Source of the DNA: DATDPY01 sp964395765
GTDB taxonomy: Bacteria; Bacteroidota; Bacteroidia; Cytophagales; Cyclobacteriaceae
DNA: 6,033 nt
Direction of reading: 5' to 3'
Assembly (NCBI GenBank): GCA_964395765.1
Contig: CAYNCU010000239.1
Location: 1-6,033 of the forward strand
The notes below the pieces were generated by a model. That model made no database searches and was not told where the DNA came from. It worked only from the letters and a program-made list of their open reading frames with translations. Made by a program: the position numbers and the translations under genes. Below are positions 1 through 5,886 of this stretch, in pieces. The first letter of the stretch is position 1; each line of letters opens with the position of its first letter.

Positions 1-755
1 AACTGGTTAACCTGATCTGGGAATTTGAGGAAAAGGAACCGGATGACCCTTCCACCTGGTATGCTCCGCCAAGAAAAGAAATTGAAATGAAGGAATTGGT
101 CGGCAGCGGAATGGTGGAATTATACCAGCACCAGTACTTATGGGATAACCGTCAATGCCCGAAGATCCATGATGCTTTTACCGATATCTGGGGCACGGAA
201 AAATTATGGGTTTCTATCGATCGGTGTAACCTCAATTTCCCGGTGCGCAATAATGAATTCAAAGGATTTATCCACTGGGATATCGATACCTCTGATCCGA
301 ACCGAAGAAACAATGTCCAGGGTGTACTATCTCTGTCCGATACCACGAAGGAAACGGGCGGTTTCCAATGCGTTCCCGAATTATACAGGACTTTTGATAA
401 ATGGGTAAAGACCCAACCGGACGACAGGAATGCGTGGATGCCGGATGTTATTGGATTTGAAATTGAACAAGTAGAAACCAAAACCGGTGACCTGCTTATC
501 TGGGACAGCATGCTGGCCCATGGCATCCGTCCCAACCGATCCAACCGGCCCAGGATTGCCCAGTATATTGCCATGACGCCGGCTCAGGAGGACAATAAAG
601 AACTCCGCGAATGGAGGATTAAGTCATGGCAGGAAAGATTACCCCCGGATGGATATGCTTTTCCGGGCGATCCACGTAATCTGGAAATGAATAAATATAA
701 AACCGCCCAATTAAGCGCGCTGGGAGAAAAGTTGCTGGGGCTGAAAGATTGGTAG
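1..755 (+). CDS. Phytanoyl-CoA dioxygenase (PhyH) family oxygenase, 5' partial
   Basis: This is the C-terminal part of a probable Fe(II)/2-oxoglutarate-dependent oxygenase, an enzyme class that hydroxylates small molecules while decarboxylating 2-oxoglutarate. The frame is open from position 3, and the first ATG, at 87, is internal: 28 sense codons precede it and flow into the protein, so the true start lies left of the window. Counting from that ATG, the iron-binding triad is visible as H63-W-D65 (in FIHWDID) and distal H145 (in SMLAHGIRPN). R156, 11 residues after H145, fits the 2-oxoglutarate-binding arginine, the same spacing as in human PHYH. Between them, the T-x-E-T-G-G-F-x-x-V-P segment (residues 87-97) is typical of the family. 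The tail ending in ALGEKLLGLKDW matches the usual end of bacterial PhyH proteins. The substrate cannot be told. The gene converges on the regulator gene with only 23 bp between stop codons. Confidence 0.88.
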   Translation, partial: LVNLIWEFEEKEPDDPSTWYAPPRKEIEMKELVGSGMVELYQHQYLWDNRQCPKIHDAFTDIWGTEKLWVSIDRCNLNFPVRNNEFKGFIHWDIDTSDPNRRNNVQGVLSLSDTTKETGGFQCVPELYRTFDKWVKTQPDDRNAWMPDVIGFEIEQVETKTGDLLIWDSMLAHGIRPNRSNRPRIAQYIAMTPAQEDNKELREWRIKSWQERLPPDGYAFPGDPRNLEMNKYKTAQLSALGEKLLGLKDW

Positions 756-778
756 AAAGCCGATCAGTTTTAATAATA

Positions 779-1468
779 CTATTTTGCGGATAAAAAATCG
801 TAGACCGATTTTTTATAACTTTTTCCGACAGGTATTTGCCTTTTATCTACCATTACATAATCGGCAGTAAAGGATTTTATCCTGTTCATAGAAATAAGGA
901 ATGACTTATGGCAGCGCAGGAATCCAAATGGCTGAAGCTCCTCTTCCATAGCGGACATAGTTTTATGCGTAATGAATACCTTATCATCCGTGCAATAGAT
1001 CTTTACGTAATCCTTCAGCCCTTCCACAAGGGCTATTGAATTTATTTTAATTTTATGCGTAATCCGGTCGGCCCGGATTTGAATCGTAGTGCCGGCGGCA
1101 GGACCCGCTTCATTATTTAAGGCTTGAAATTTATTGATGGCTTTCAGAAATCGCGGAAAGGAGACTGGTTTTAGGAGATAATCAATGGCATCCACGTCAA
1201 AAGCTTCCGCCGCATATTGACGGTAGGCGGTAACGAAAATAAAGGAGGGTCTTTTATGTAGACTTTTAACCAGGTCCAAGCCGCTGATTTCCGGCATGTC
1301 TATATCCAGGAAAATGAGGTCGATATTATATTGATTTAATTTCTCAAGTGCTTCAAACGCATTATGGGCCACTGCTTTCAAATTCATATCCGGAATTTTT
1401 TCCAGGTAACGGGCAATTACTTTTGCAGCAAGCGGCTCATCGTCGATAATAAGGCATGAGTAATTCAT
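779..1468 (-). CDS. LytTR-family response regulator
   Basis: A 229-residue DNA-binding response regulator, of normal length for the LytR/AlgR class. Residues 1-118 form the receiver domain: acidic pocket D9-D10, phosphoacceptor D55 (LIFLDIDMP), switch T80 (FVTAYRQYA), aromatic Y85 and K100 (LLKPVSF). After a short Gly/Ala-rich linker (about 119-127), residues 128-227 form the LytTR domain, with the hallmark segments FLRCHKSFLISM (183-194) and IPVGKSYKK (212-220). Its ATG overlaps the TGA of the upstream kinase gene as ATGA (1465-1468), so the two are almost certainly co-transcribed and translationally coupled. It presumably receives phosphate from that kinase and regulates transcription through direct-repeat sites. 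The target genes are not evident. The last codons contain a strong hairpin, described separately. Confidence 0.95.
   Translation of the reverse strand: MNYSCLIIDDEPLAAKVIARYLEKIPDMNLKAVAHNAFEALEKLNQYNIDLIFLDIDMPEISGLDLVKSLHKRPSFIFVTAYRQYAAEAFDVDAIDYLLKPVSFPRFLKAINKFQALNNEAGPAAGTTIQIRADRITHKIKINSIALVEGLKDYVKIYCTDDKVFITHKTMSAMEEELQPFGFLRCHKSFLISMNRIKSFTADYVMVDKRQIPVGKSYKKSVYDFLSAK
790..816. terminator. Perfect 11-bp hairpin at the convergent 3' ends, possible bidirectional terminator
   Basis: Positions 790-800 (ATAAAAAATCG) and 806-816 (CGATTTTTTAT) are exact inverted complements around a 5-base loop (TAGAC). The stem has a run of six T on its 3' arm when read in either direction. It lies just beyond the PhyH stop codon on the plus strand and inside the last coding codons of the response regulator on the minus strand. 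It could therefore stop both transcripts. The stem is mostly A:T with only two G:C pairs, so it is weaker than a classical rho-independent terminator. Confidence 0.45.
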
Positions 1469-2487
1469 CGTTTTTTCGGGATTTCAAGCAATACGGTATA
1501 TTCCGTATCGGTGGCCTTTGATTCAAATTTATATTCATTTCCGTAAAAAGTCTGTAATCGGTTTTTGAGGTTTTCAATACCAATGCCACCGGAGTTTTCT
1601 TTTTCTTTCCCTGCAGGAATGCTGTTGATAACGGATACTACCAACCTTTCTCCTGCCAATTGCACGGAATATTTTATCCAGGACTGGCGGGCCGAAGCTT
1701 TAACGCCGTGTTTGAAACAATTTTCCATAAGGGGTAAAAAAATCAACGGCATGATATTGATGTTCACGGGGTCGCTTATACCTTCCTTTGTTATTGTCAC
1801 CCTGTTATCATAACGAAGTTGTTCCAGGGAAATATAATTTTCGAGTTGTTCCAACTCTTTCTCCAGGGGCACCGTCACTTGGGAACAATCATAAATAATA
1901 TAAGAGAGTAGTTCCGAGAGTTGCAGGATAACTTCAGGCGCTTTGTCCGATTTATCAAGAGTCAGGGAGTAAATATTATTAAGGGTATTGAAAAGAAAGT
2001 GCGGCTCGATCTGGGACTTGAGGAATTTCAGCTCGGCCTCCGTCTTTTGCTGAAGAAGCCTGAGATTGTTTTCTTCACTTTCCTGCAGGATACGGAAAAG
2101 CCGTATGGCAATGCCGGCTATGACCGGTATATAAATTCCGATGATCAGGAAGGTTGCATTGAAGTAGGCCGATTGAACATTGAGTTTCGTAATAAAAATA
2201 AATATGATGAAAATAACGACCAAAGTAAGATAGACCGATAAGATAATGGTGTAGGCGGCATAAAGAAAAAATTTGAAATATTTTTTCCGGTTCAGGTAAA
2301 CGGGAATAAGAAAATGGGTAAAGAAATAAGTGGTGGCAATAGTGATCGGGAATAACAAGATCACGAACCATGAGGATGTTTCAGGCCCAACCTGCACGCT
2401 TATGAAATAATACAGAAACATGGCAGAAAGGGCCCAGAAAATCACATGCCATATCCATCTGAACCGGAAGAACCATTTTGTTAACAT
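1465..2487 (-). CDS. LytS-type membrane sensor histidine kinase (His_kinase family)
   Basis: A 340-residue inner-membrane kinase. The N-terminal half carries four predicted membrane helices (about residues 13-31, 40-60, 71-99 and 109-131) with no large extracytoplasmic domain, so it probably senses a membrane-associated or small signal. A short coiled-coil-like linker (about 133-156) leads to the His_kinase motif with phosphoacceptor H163 in SQIEPHFLFNTLNNIYSL. The ATP-binding half has the N-box around N256 (LPLMENCFKHGV) and a G-box at 299-311 (SGGIGIENLKNRL). It is of usual length for the short Bacteroidota members of this family. The ATG at 2487 is preferred because the WFFRFRWIWHVIFW membrane-entry segment follows directly. 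No Shine-Dalgarno sequence is visible, which is normal for the phylum. It is the first gene of a two-gene operon with the LytTR regulator. Confidence 0.95.
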   Translation of the reverse strand: MLTKWFFRFRWIWHVIFWALSAMFLYYFISVQVGPETSSWFVILLFPITIATTYFFTHFLIPVYLNRKKYFKFFLYAAYTIILSVYLTLVVIFIIFIFITKLNVQSAYFNATFLIIGIYIPVIAGIAIRLFRILQESEENNLRLLQQKTEAELKFLKSQIEPHFLFNTLNNIYSLTLDKSDKAPEVILQLSELLSYIIYDCSQVTVPLEKELEQLENYISLEQLRYDNRVTITKEGISDPVNINIMPLIFLPLMENCFKHGVKASARQSWIKYSVQLAGERLVVSVINSIPAGKEKENSGGIGIENLKNRLQTFYGNEYKFESKATDTEYTVLLEIPKKR

Positions 2488-2732
2488 GGCAATAAATATA
2501 AGATTTTTACGATCAGGGACATTTATAATTAGACGAACGAATGAATTAAGTCGACTTTTGTTTCAGTATTTATTCACCTGATAAACAGGATACAATTTTA
2601 TATCGAATTATATATAAAAATTTCATGACGGACCGATGTCTAAATAAACGGGGGTTACGTCTAATTTAATTTTTATTAAAATTTCCATGTCGTTATTTAG
2701 CTGCATAGTTGTTAAATTTAAATTAAATAATT
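2488..2732. promoter_or_regulatory. Divergent control region between kinase operon and ExbB-like gene
   Basis: This 245-bp gap separates two divergently transcribed units and must hold the promoter of each. It is strongly A+T-rich, especially 2595-2735. An imperfect Bacteroidota -7-like element, TAAATTTA at about 2713-2720, lies just before the ATG at 2733. A 6-bp A/T inverted repeat (AATTTT/AAAATT, 2668-2683) lies upstream. No full -33/-7 pair and no convincing LytTR direct repeat could be identified. No reading frame of note was seen. Confidence 0.4.
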
Positions 2733-3140
2733 ATGTGGATCTGGCAAAAAATTATTGAAGGAGGCTGGCCGTTCATGCTTCCTCTTGTTATCCTGAATCT
2801 GATCATTCTGTATTTTATTATCCGGAAGGTTATAGATCTGTTTATCAGGATTCCATCATCGAAATCAAAACTCAGGTATGGCCTTCCGGAGATCATGCAA
2901 CTGGCAACTTTTACATTATTTTGCGGTATATTGGGTCAGGTAATCGGCCTGTACCAGGCTCTCTCGGGTATTGAAAAATTGGGTAATATATCTCAAAGTA
3001 TGCTGGCGGGAGGCCTTAAAGTTTCAATGATTACTACCCTTTACGGCGCTTTTATATTCTTGTTTTCTTCCTTATTCTGGTTCCTTTTAAACCAGCGGTA
3101 CCAGAAACTAACCGGGAAAACAGATCAATCATTAACATAA
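2733..3140 (+). CDS. Small three-helix membrane protein, MotA/TolQ/ExbB proton-channel-like
   Basis: A 135-residue inner-membrane protein with three predicted helices: about residues 13-31, 54-74 and 97-119. The start, EGGWPFMLPLVILNLIIL, resembles the opening helix of ExbB/TolQ proteins (Gly-Pro-Met-Pro-Leu followed by a hydrophobic run). The later segment LGQVIGLYQALSGI (67-80), followed by SMLAGGLKVSMITTLYG (89-105), matches the conserved pore region of that family (G-x-V-x-G-L followed by A-G-G-x-x-x-x-x-x-T-T-x-x-G). It is much shorter than ExbB or TolQ (about 220-240 residues) because the large cytoplasmic domain between helices 1 and 2 is reduced to about 20 residues. No ExbD/TolR-like partner is next to it. 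Coupling of proton flow to another process is family knowledge, not shown here. It is transcribed divergently from the kinase operon. Confidence 0.7.
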   Translation: MWIWQKIIEGGWPFMLPLVILNLIILYFIIRKVIDLFIRIPSSKSKLRYGLPEIMQLATFTLFCGILGQVIGLYQALSGIEKLGNISQSMLAGGLKVSMITTLYGAFIFLFSSLFWFLLNQRYQKLTGKTDQSLT

Positions 3141-3142
3141 TA

Positions 3143-3180
3143 TTTAAGGTACACTTCGGGATATTTGACGAAGCCTTAAA
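3143..3180 (+). terminator. Stem-loop terminator after the ExbB-like gene
   Basis: TTTAAGG (3143-3149) pairs with CCTTAAA (3174-3180), and CTTCG (3154-3158) pairs with CGAAG (3169-3173). Together they give a 12-bp stem with a 4-base bulge on the left arm and a 10-base loop. It starts 3 bases after the stop codon at 3140 and is followed by ACCTTTTATC, a short T-rich tail. On the minus strand, facing the barrel-protein gene that ends at 3205, it lacks a good T-run, so it is assigned mainly to the plus strand. Confidence 0.5.
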
Positions 3181-3204
3181 ACCTTTTATCAAATCAATAT
3201 TTAT

Positions 3205-4284
3205 TTAAAAAATTGATTTCAATAGATAGATTACCAGCCGGATAACAGCATACAGGATCCCTGTTATGAGCAATAATAAAACAAGGGGGCTTAGGAATGG
3301 GTGATCCAGGGATTTCAACACAAAACGAATATATTTTTGCGTCTTATTATAGGCAGTAATTTTAGCAGAAATATCCGGAGGCTGTTCAGAAAAATCAATT
3401 GATGCTATTTTGGGAAGCCAACCTTTTTCCACGCTCCCTTCAAGGCTGAAAATAACGATTTCATGGGTGTATTGACTGGCTATCAAAATATCCCGGTGCA
3501 ATTCGTCCCATGAAAGTACCGGTGCCACCTGGCCGCCAATATCAACTCCGCCTCCTGTGCTGCCCAGGCCCAAAGGCATGCCTTCGTGGAAATAAACGGG
3601 AATGATGGCCGGGTCCCGGGTAAGACTGGTATAGGTCATGGGAATTTCTCGGGTATTTTTTAAATCATTTACACCCATTAATCGGCATAACGAGTGTGTC
3701 CCGGCTTCCCTTTCGTCATACATCCAGTAAATAAGATAACTTTCAACGGTATAACCGTCTGCATGCATTCTCCCTATCAGATCGTTATATTTTTTTTGTG
3801 CCTCCTCCAGTTGACTGCCGGTATATAAACGTTTATACACCTTCCATGCGATTTTCCACGGATGAACCATCATCTGTTTTATATCATTCATGTCCGGTTC
3901 CAGGTCGATGCCGATCCCAGCCCATTTCAGGTTATTCCTTCGTGTCCATTCCCTGAAATTATCATACCGGCTGGAAGCCTGATCAGCATTTCCCGCGTTG
4001 AACCAGTAGCCTTCGTCCTGAGGTAACAATAACCATGCGGTGACAGGAATGCCTGCCTTATTTAATTTCTGGATTACCCGGGTCCTCTCCGTTGAAAAGT
4101 CGAGTATACCTATCCTCAGTGATGCCTTCATTTTGACCAGTTGGCTGACCAGTGAAGAATCGTCAAACAATTGTTCAATATTGTCTCCCGGCATTTCAAC
4201 AAAAAAAGATATTTCCGGGGTTGCGAAGGAGGGACGCGATAAAAATAAATAAATCAATACCGGGAACAGGATTTTGTAGCTCAT
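3205..4284 (-). CDS. Exported TIM-barrel, glycoside-hydrolase-like protein with C-terminal membrane anchor
   Basis: A 359-residue protein that I do not recognise as a named family. Residues 1-21 are a signal peptide (hydrophobic LFPVLIYLFL, likely cleavage after SFA). The body reads as a (beta/alpha)8 barrel: candidate strands at ISFFVEM (25-31), LRIGILDFS (56-64), IPVTAWLLL (79-87), WAGIGIDLEP (121-130), ESYLIYWMYDE (181-191), IPMTYTS (214-220), IIPVYF (227-232) and EIVIFSLEG (275-283). Acidic residues sit at strand ends: D127 and E129, D190/E191, and E282. The G-I-D-x-E-P pattern resembles catalytic strands of glycoside hydrolases such as GH18. A C-terminal hydrophobic helix (about 331-356) ends in a short tail, so the domain is probably periplasmic and anchored in the inner membrane. 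Its substrate is unknown and it may be non-catalytic. It lies 48 bp downstream of the GNAT gene with its own candidate -7 box. Exported location is well supported; the enzymatic role is inferred. Confidence 0.72.
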   Translation of the reverse strand: MSYKILFPVLIYLFLSRPSFATPEISFFVEMPGDNIEQLFDDSSLVSQLVKMKASLRIGILDFSTERTRVIQKLNKAGIPVTAWLLLPQDEGYWFNAGNADQASSRYDNFREWTRRNNLKWAGIGIDLEPDMNDIKQMMVHPWKIAWKVYKRLYTGSQLEEAQKKYNDLIGRMHADGYTVESYLIYWMYDEREAGTHSLCRLMGVNDLKNTREIPMTYTSLTRDPAIIPVYFHEGMPLGLGSTGGGVDIGGQVAPVLSWDELHRDILIASQYTHEIVIFSLEGSVEKGWLPKIASIDFSEQPPDISAKITAYNKTQKYIRFVLKSLDHPFLSPLVLLLLITGILYAVIRLVIYLLKSIF

Positions 4285-4313
4285 GTTTTTAAAAAAATTA
4301 ATTTATATCCTCG

Positions 4314-4321
4314 CAAAAATA
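4314..4321 (-). promoter_or_regulatory. Candidate Bacteroidota -7 box for the barrel-protein gene
   Basis: On the minus strand, 4321-4314 reads TATTTTTG, an exact match to TAnnTTTG, the -7 element used by the primary sigma factor in Bacteroidota. It lies 29 bases before the ATG at 4284, which would give a leader of roughly 20-25 bases. No clear -33 TTTG is seen, as that region falls in the 3' end of the GNAT gene. The gene may therefore have its own start site or be read from the GNAT promoter. Confidence 0.4.
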
Positions 4322-4332
4322 TAGAACTGGAA

Positions 4333-4836
4333 TTATTTATTCCTGATCAGGGAATAAATACATTCATCCATAAACAATCCTTCCTTAAGGACTGATTCCT
4401 TGTGAATTGCTTCCAAAACAAAACCTGCTTTTTCCAGCACGCGACGCGATGAGATATTGTTGCTAAAGACACAGGCATAAATTCTATGAATATCGAAATT
4501 TGAGAAGATATGATGAACCGCCCACTGTAGCGCTTCCGTGGCAATTCCCTTTCCCCAGAATGACTCCCCCAACCAATAACCCACCTCCGCATTCTTACAA
4601 TAAATGTCTTCCTTAAGTTCGAAGCCTACGGCACCTACCGCCTGCCCGTCAACAATAATGGCAAAATGGGTTACCGGAGACATGTATTGATTATAACTGA
4701 TCCAGTTCCTTGCATCAGAGAGCGTATAGGGAAAGGGCATACGGTTGCGGACGTTTTTCCAGATGTTGTAATTATTGGCGTTTGCCGTTAATGAATCTTC
4801 GTCGCCCCGTTGCCAGGGCCTGAATTCAATATCCAT
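4333..4836 (-). CDS. GNAT-family N-acetyltransferase, RimJ/RimL type
   Basis: A 167-residue cytoplasmic acetyltransferase that transfers an acetyl group from acetyl-CoA to an amine, of full length for the Acetyltransf_3 group. The start, MDIEFRPWQRGDEDSL, is the usual first strand and helix. Residues 57-73 (HFAIIVDGQAVGAVGFE) are the central strands. AEVGYWLGESFWGKGIATEA (83-102) contains the acetyl-CoA pyrophosphate loop G95-K-G-I-A. NNISSRRVLEKAGFVLEA (126-143) is the characteristic asparagine/serine helix and following strand. Related proteins acetylate ribosomal protein N-termini, antibiotics or small amines; the substrate here cannot be told from sequence. A TACCTTTG -7 box lies 31 bp upstream. 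The exported barrel-protein gene follows 48 bp downstream on the same strand, with no visible functional link. Confidence 0.93.
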   Translation of the reverse strand: MDIEFRPWQRGDEDSLTANANNYNIWKNVRNRMPFPYTLSDARNWISYNQYMSPVTHFAIIVDGQAVGAVGFELKEDIYCKNAEVGYWLGESFWGKGIATEALQWAVHHIFSNFDIHRIYACVFSNNISSRRVLEKAGFVLEAIHKESVLKEGLFMDECIYSLIRNK

Positions 4837-4867
4837 TGATGAAAATAGTTTTCGATAAAGCTTATCG

Positions 4868-4875
4868 CAAAGGTA
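4868..4875 (-). promoter_or_regulatory. Candidate Bacteroidota -7 box for the GNAT gene
   Basis: On the minus strand, 4875-4868 reads TACCTTTG, an exact match to TAnnTTTG, 31 bases before the GNAT ATG at 4836. No TTTG is seen at the expected -33 distance. Instead that position holds a short perfect palindrome, described separately. Confidence 0.45.
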
Positions 4876-4892
4876 TTATCAAATATTGAATA

Positions 4893-4903
4893 CGCATCAT
4901 GCG
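4893..4903. promoter_or_regulatory. Short palindrome CGCAT-C-ATGCG, possible operator
   Basis: A perfect 5-bp inverted repeat with a single central base lies 17 bp upstream of the candidate -7 box of the GNAT gene, where a -33 element would be expected. A repressor or activator site is possible. An 11-bp palindrome can also occur by chance. Confidence 0.2.
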
Positions 4904-4954
4904 ATTTAACGGATTAAATCTTCCCGAGAAATCCTTTAATGAAATCGGTAGCCG

Positions 4955-4996
4955 GATGTAGGAGGTAGGAGGTAGGAGGTCTGAGGTCGGAGGTTC
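4955..4996. repeat. G-rich 7-bp tandem repeat array, GAGGTNN x6
   Basis: Six consecutive heptads in exact 7-base register: GATGTAG, GAGGTAG, GAGGTAG, GAGGTCT, GAGGTCG, GAGGTTC. The period is not a multiple of three and no reading frame uses it, so it is non-coding. The plus strand carries nine GG doublets between 4961 and 4993 and could fold into a two-tier G-quadruplex. It lies between the GNAT promoter region and the lipocalin-like gene. Confidence 0.85.
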
Positions 4997-5023
4997 ACGT
5001 TTAAAACAGGGGCTTCCGGCGTC

Positions 5024-5079
5024 TTAATCAGAAATCAGAAATCTCAAATCAAAAATCTGAAACCTCAAATCTGAAATCC
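5024..5079. repeat. A-rich 7-bp tandem repeat array, GAAATCW x8
   Basis: Eight consecutive heptads in exact register: TTAATCA, GAAATCA, GAAATCT, CAAATCA, AAAATCT, GAAACCT, CAAATCT, GAAATCC. The consensus is GAAATC(A/T). It starts 27 bases after the G-rich heptad array and ends 54 bases before the stop codon of the lipocalin-like gene. The stretch between the arrays (4997-5023) contains a G+C-rich core, GGGGCTTCCGGCGTC. No coding potential is apparent, and direction and function are unknown. Confidence 0.8.
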
Positions 5080-5133
5080 TTATCTTCTGACTAAATAGTA
5101 ATTTCTATTAAAAATTTTTCGATCTGATTGTGT

Positions 5134-5886
5134 TCACCAGCCCGGTCGCTGGTAATAGGTAATATAGGCCCTTCCGTCAATGACGATCATGGGATCGCCG
5201 TTTTTCGGGTTATTCATTTTCTGCAAGGTGAAAGTCAGGGGACCTTTTGCCTGTGACTGAACATACAACGTATTGCCATTGAGACGCCAGGTTCCCCGAT
5301 CGGAAGCCTGGCTGCCTGTTTCCCCGGTAAAAGTCTGATTACCATACTGATCGCCGGAAGCATTGCCGCCAGATGAAAAATTATACGTATAAGTACCGTC
5401 ATTATTAATGACAATACATTCATCGGTGTTCTGCTTTTCCGGGTTAGAAGAGTCAAGGTTTACGTAACACCATTTCCCGACCAGTTCCTGCGCTATTACT
5501 CCTTTTTCCTGCGGAATTGTTTTTGAATTGTAAGGCGTTTGGACAGTTGAATTACCGATGTCAGTGGAATCTCCTGAAGTATTTATCTTTTTATACCGCT
5601 CGCTTTGCCCGTCGATATTAATAGTCAGATAGTCTCCTACAACAGAACAGGTAAAGGTTTGAGCCCCGCCCGGACCGTGGATAACCAGTTTATTCCCTGC
5701 AAGAGAATAGGTCGTGCTTACACCCTGTATGATTACAATTCCGTTTTTCAGGAACTCAAGTCTTTCATTATCACTTTTCCAACTTCCCACGATTTTCAGG
5801 TTTTCAGTGGAATTGCTCATGGAACGATCTTGTCCGAAGGTGTTAAAGCTGATCCATACAACCAGGAATAGTGGGGATAATTTCAT
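5134..5886 (-). CDS. Secreted protein with two lipocalin-like domains
   Basis: A 250-residue exported protein when started at the ATG at 5886. A longer reading from a TTG at 5904 would add six residues before the signal peptide and is less likely. Residues 1-19 (MKLSPLFLVVWISFNTFGQ) are a signal peptide. Domain 1, about residues 33-101, opens with VGSWKSDNERLEFLKNG and runs through alternating strands (TTYSLAGNKLVIHG, DYLTINIDG). Domain 2, about 136-246, repeats the pattern: LVGKWCYVN, then CIVINNDGTYTYN, then RGTWRLNGNTLYVQ and MIVIDGRAYITYY. This G-x-W opening, the N-x-D-G-T-Y strand and the G-T-W-R-L-N-G-N-T-L strand are typical of lipocalin-like proteins in Bacteroidota. C140 and C157 in domain 2 could form a disulfide. 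A Gly/Asn/Ser-rich loop (171-197) and a Ser/Thr-rich linker (103-127) separate the elements. No lipobox cysteine is present, so it is probably soluble. Ligand and role are unknown. Confidence 0.8.
   Translation of the reverse strand: MKLSPLFLVVWISFNTFGQDRSMSNSTENLKIVGSWKSDNERLEFLKNGIVIIQGVSTTYSLAGNKLVIHGPGGAQTFTCSVVGDYLTINIDGQSERYKKINTSGDSTDIGNSTVQTPYNSKTIPQEKGVIAQELVGKWCYVNLDSSNPEKQNTDECIVINNDGTYTYNFSSGGNASGDQYGNQTFTGETGSQASDRGTWRLNGNTLYVQSQAKGPLTFTLQKMNNPKNGDPMIVIDGRAYITYYQRPGW

Noticed and set aside
152..574. 140-codon open frame on the minus strand inside the PhyH gene
   Set aside because: It is antisense to a gene with clear catalytic motifs, and its translation shows no domain or sensible composition.
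1921..2241. 106-codon open frame on the plus strand opposite the kinase gene
   Set aside because: It lies antisense to the conserved His_kinase motif and has no recognisable features.
2075..2371. 98-codon open frame on the minus strand inside the kinase gene
   Set aside because: It is a frame-shifted reading of the membrane-helix region of the kinase, whose own frame is intact.
2654..2714. GTTA words at 2654, 2692 and 2711, spaced 38 and 19 bp, as possible LytTR direct repeats
   Set aside because: The flanking bases do not match the known LytTR consensus, and 4-base words are common in such A+T-rich DNA.
4959..4993. Repeated TAGGAGG resembling a Shine-Dalgarno sequence
   Set aside because: No start codon or open frame follows on the plus strand, Bacteroidota rarely use such sites, and the motif is simply the repeat unit of the array.
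4955..5079. CRISPR array
   Set aside because: The repeats are 7 bp, contiguous and without spacers, and no cas genes are present.
5101..5125. AAAAATTTTT palindrome after the lipocalin-like gene as a terminator
   Set aside because: It is a 10-bp A/T palindrome with no loop or G:C pairs, so it cannot form a stable terminator hairpin.
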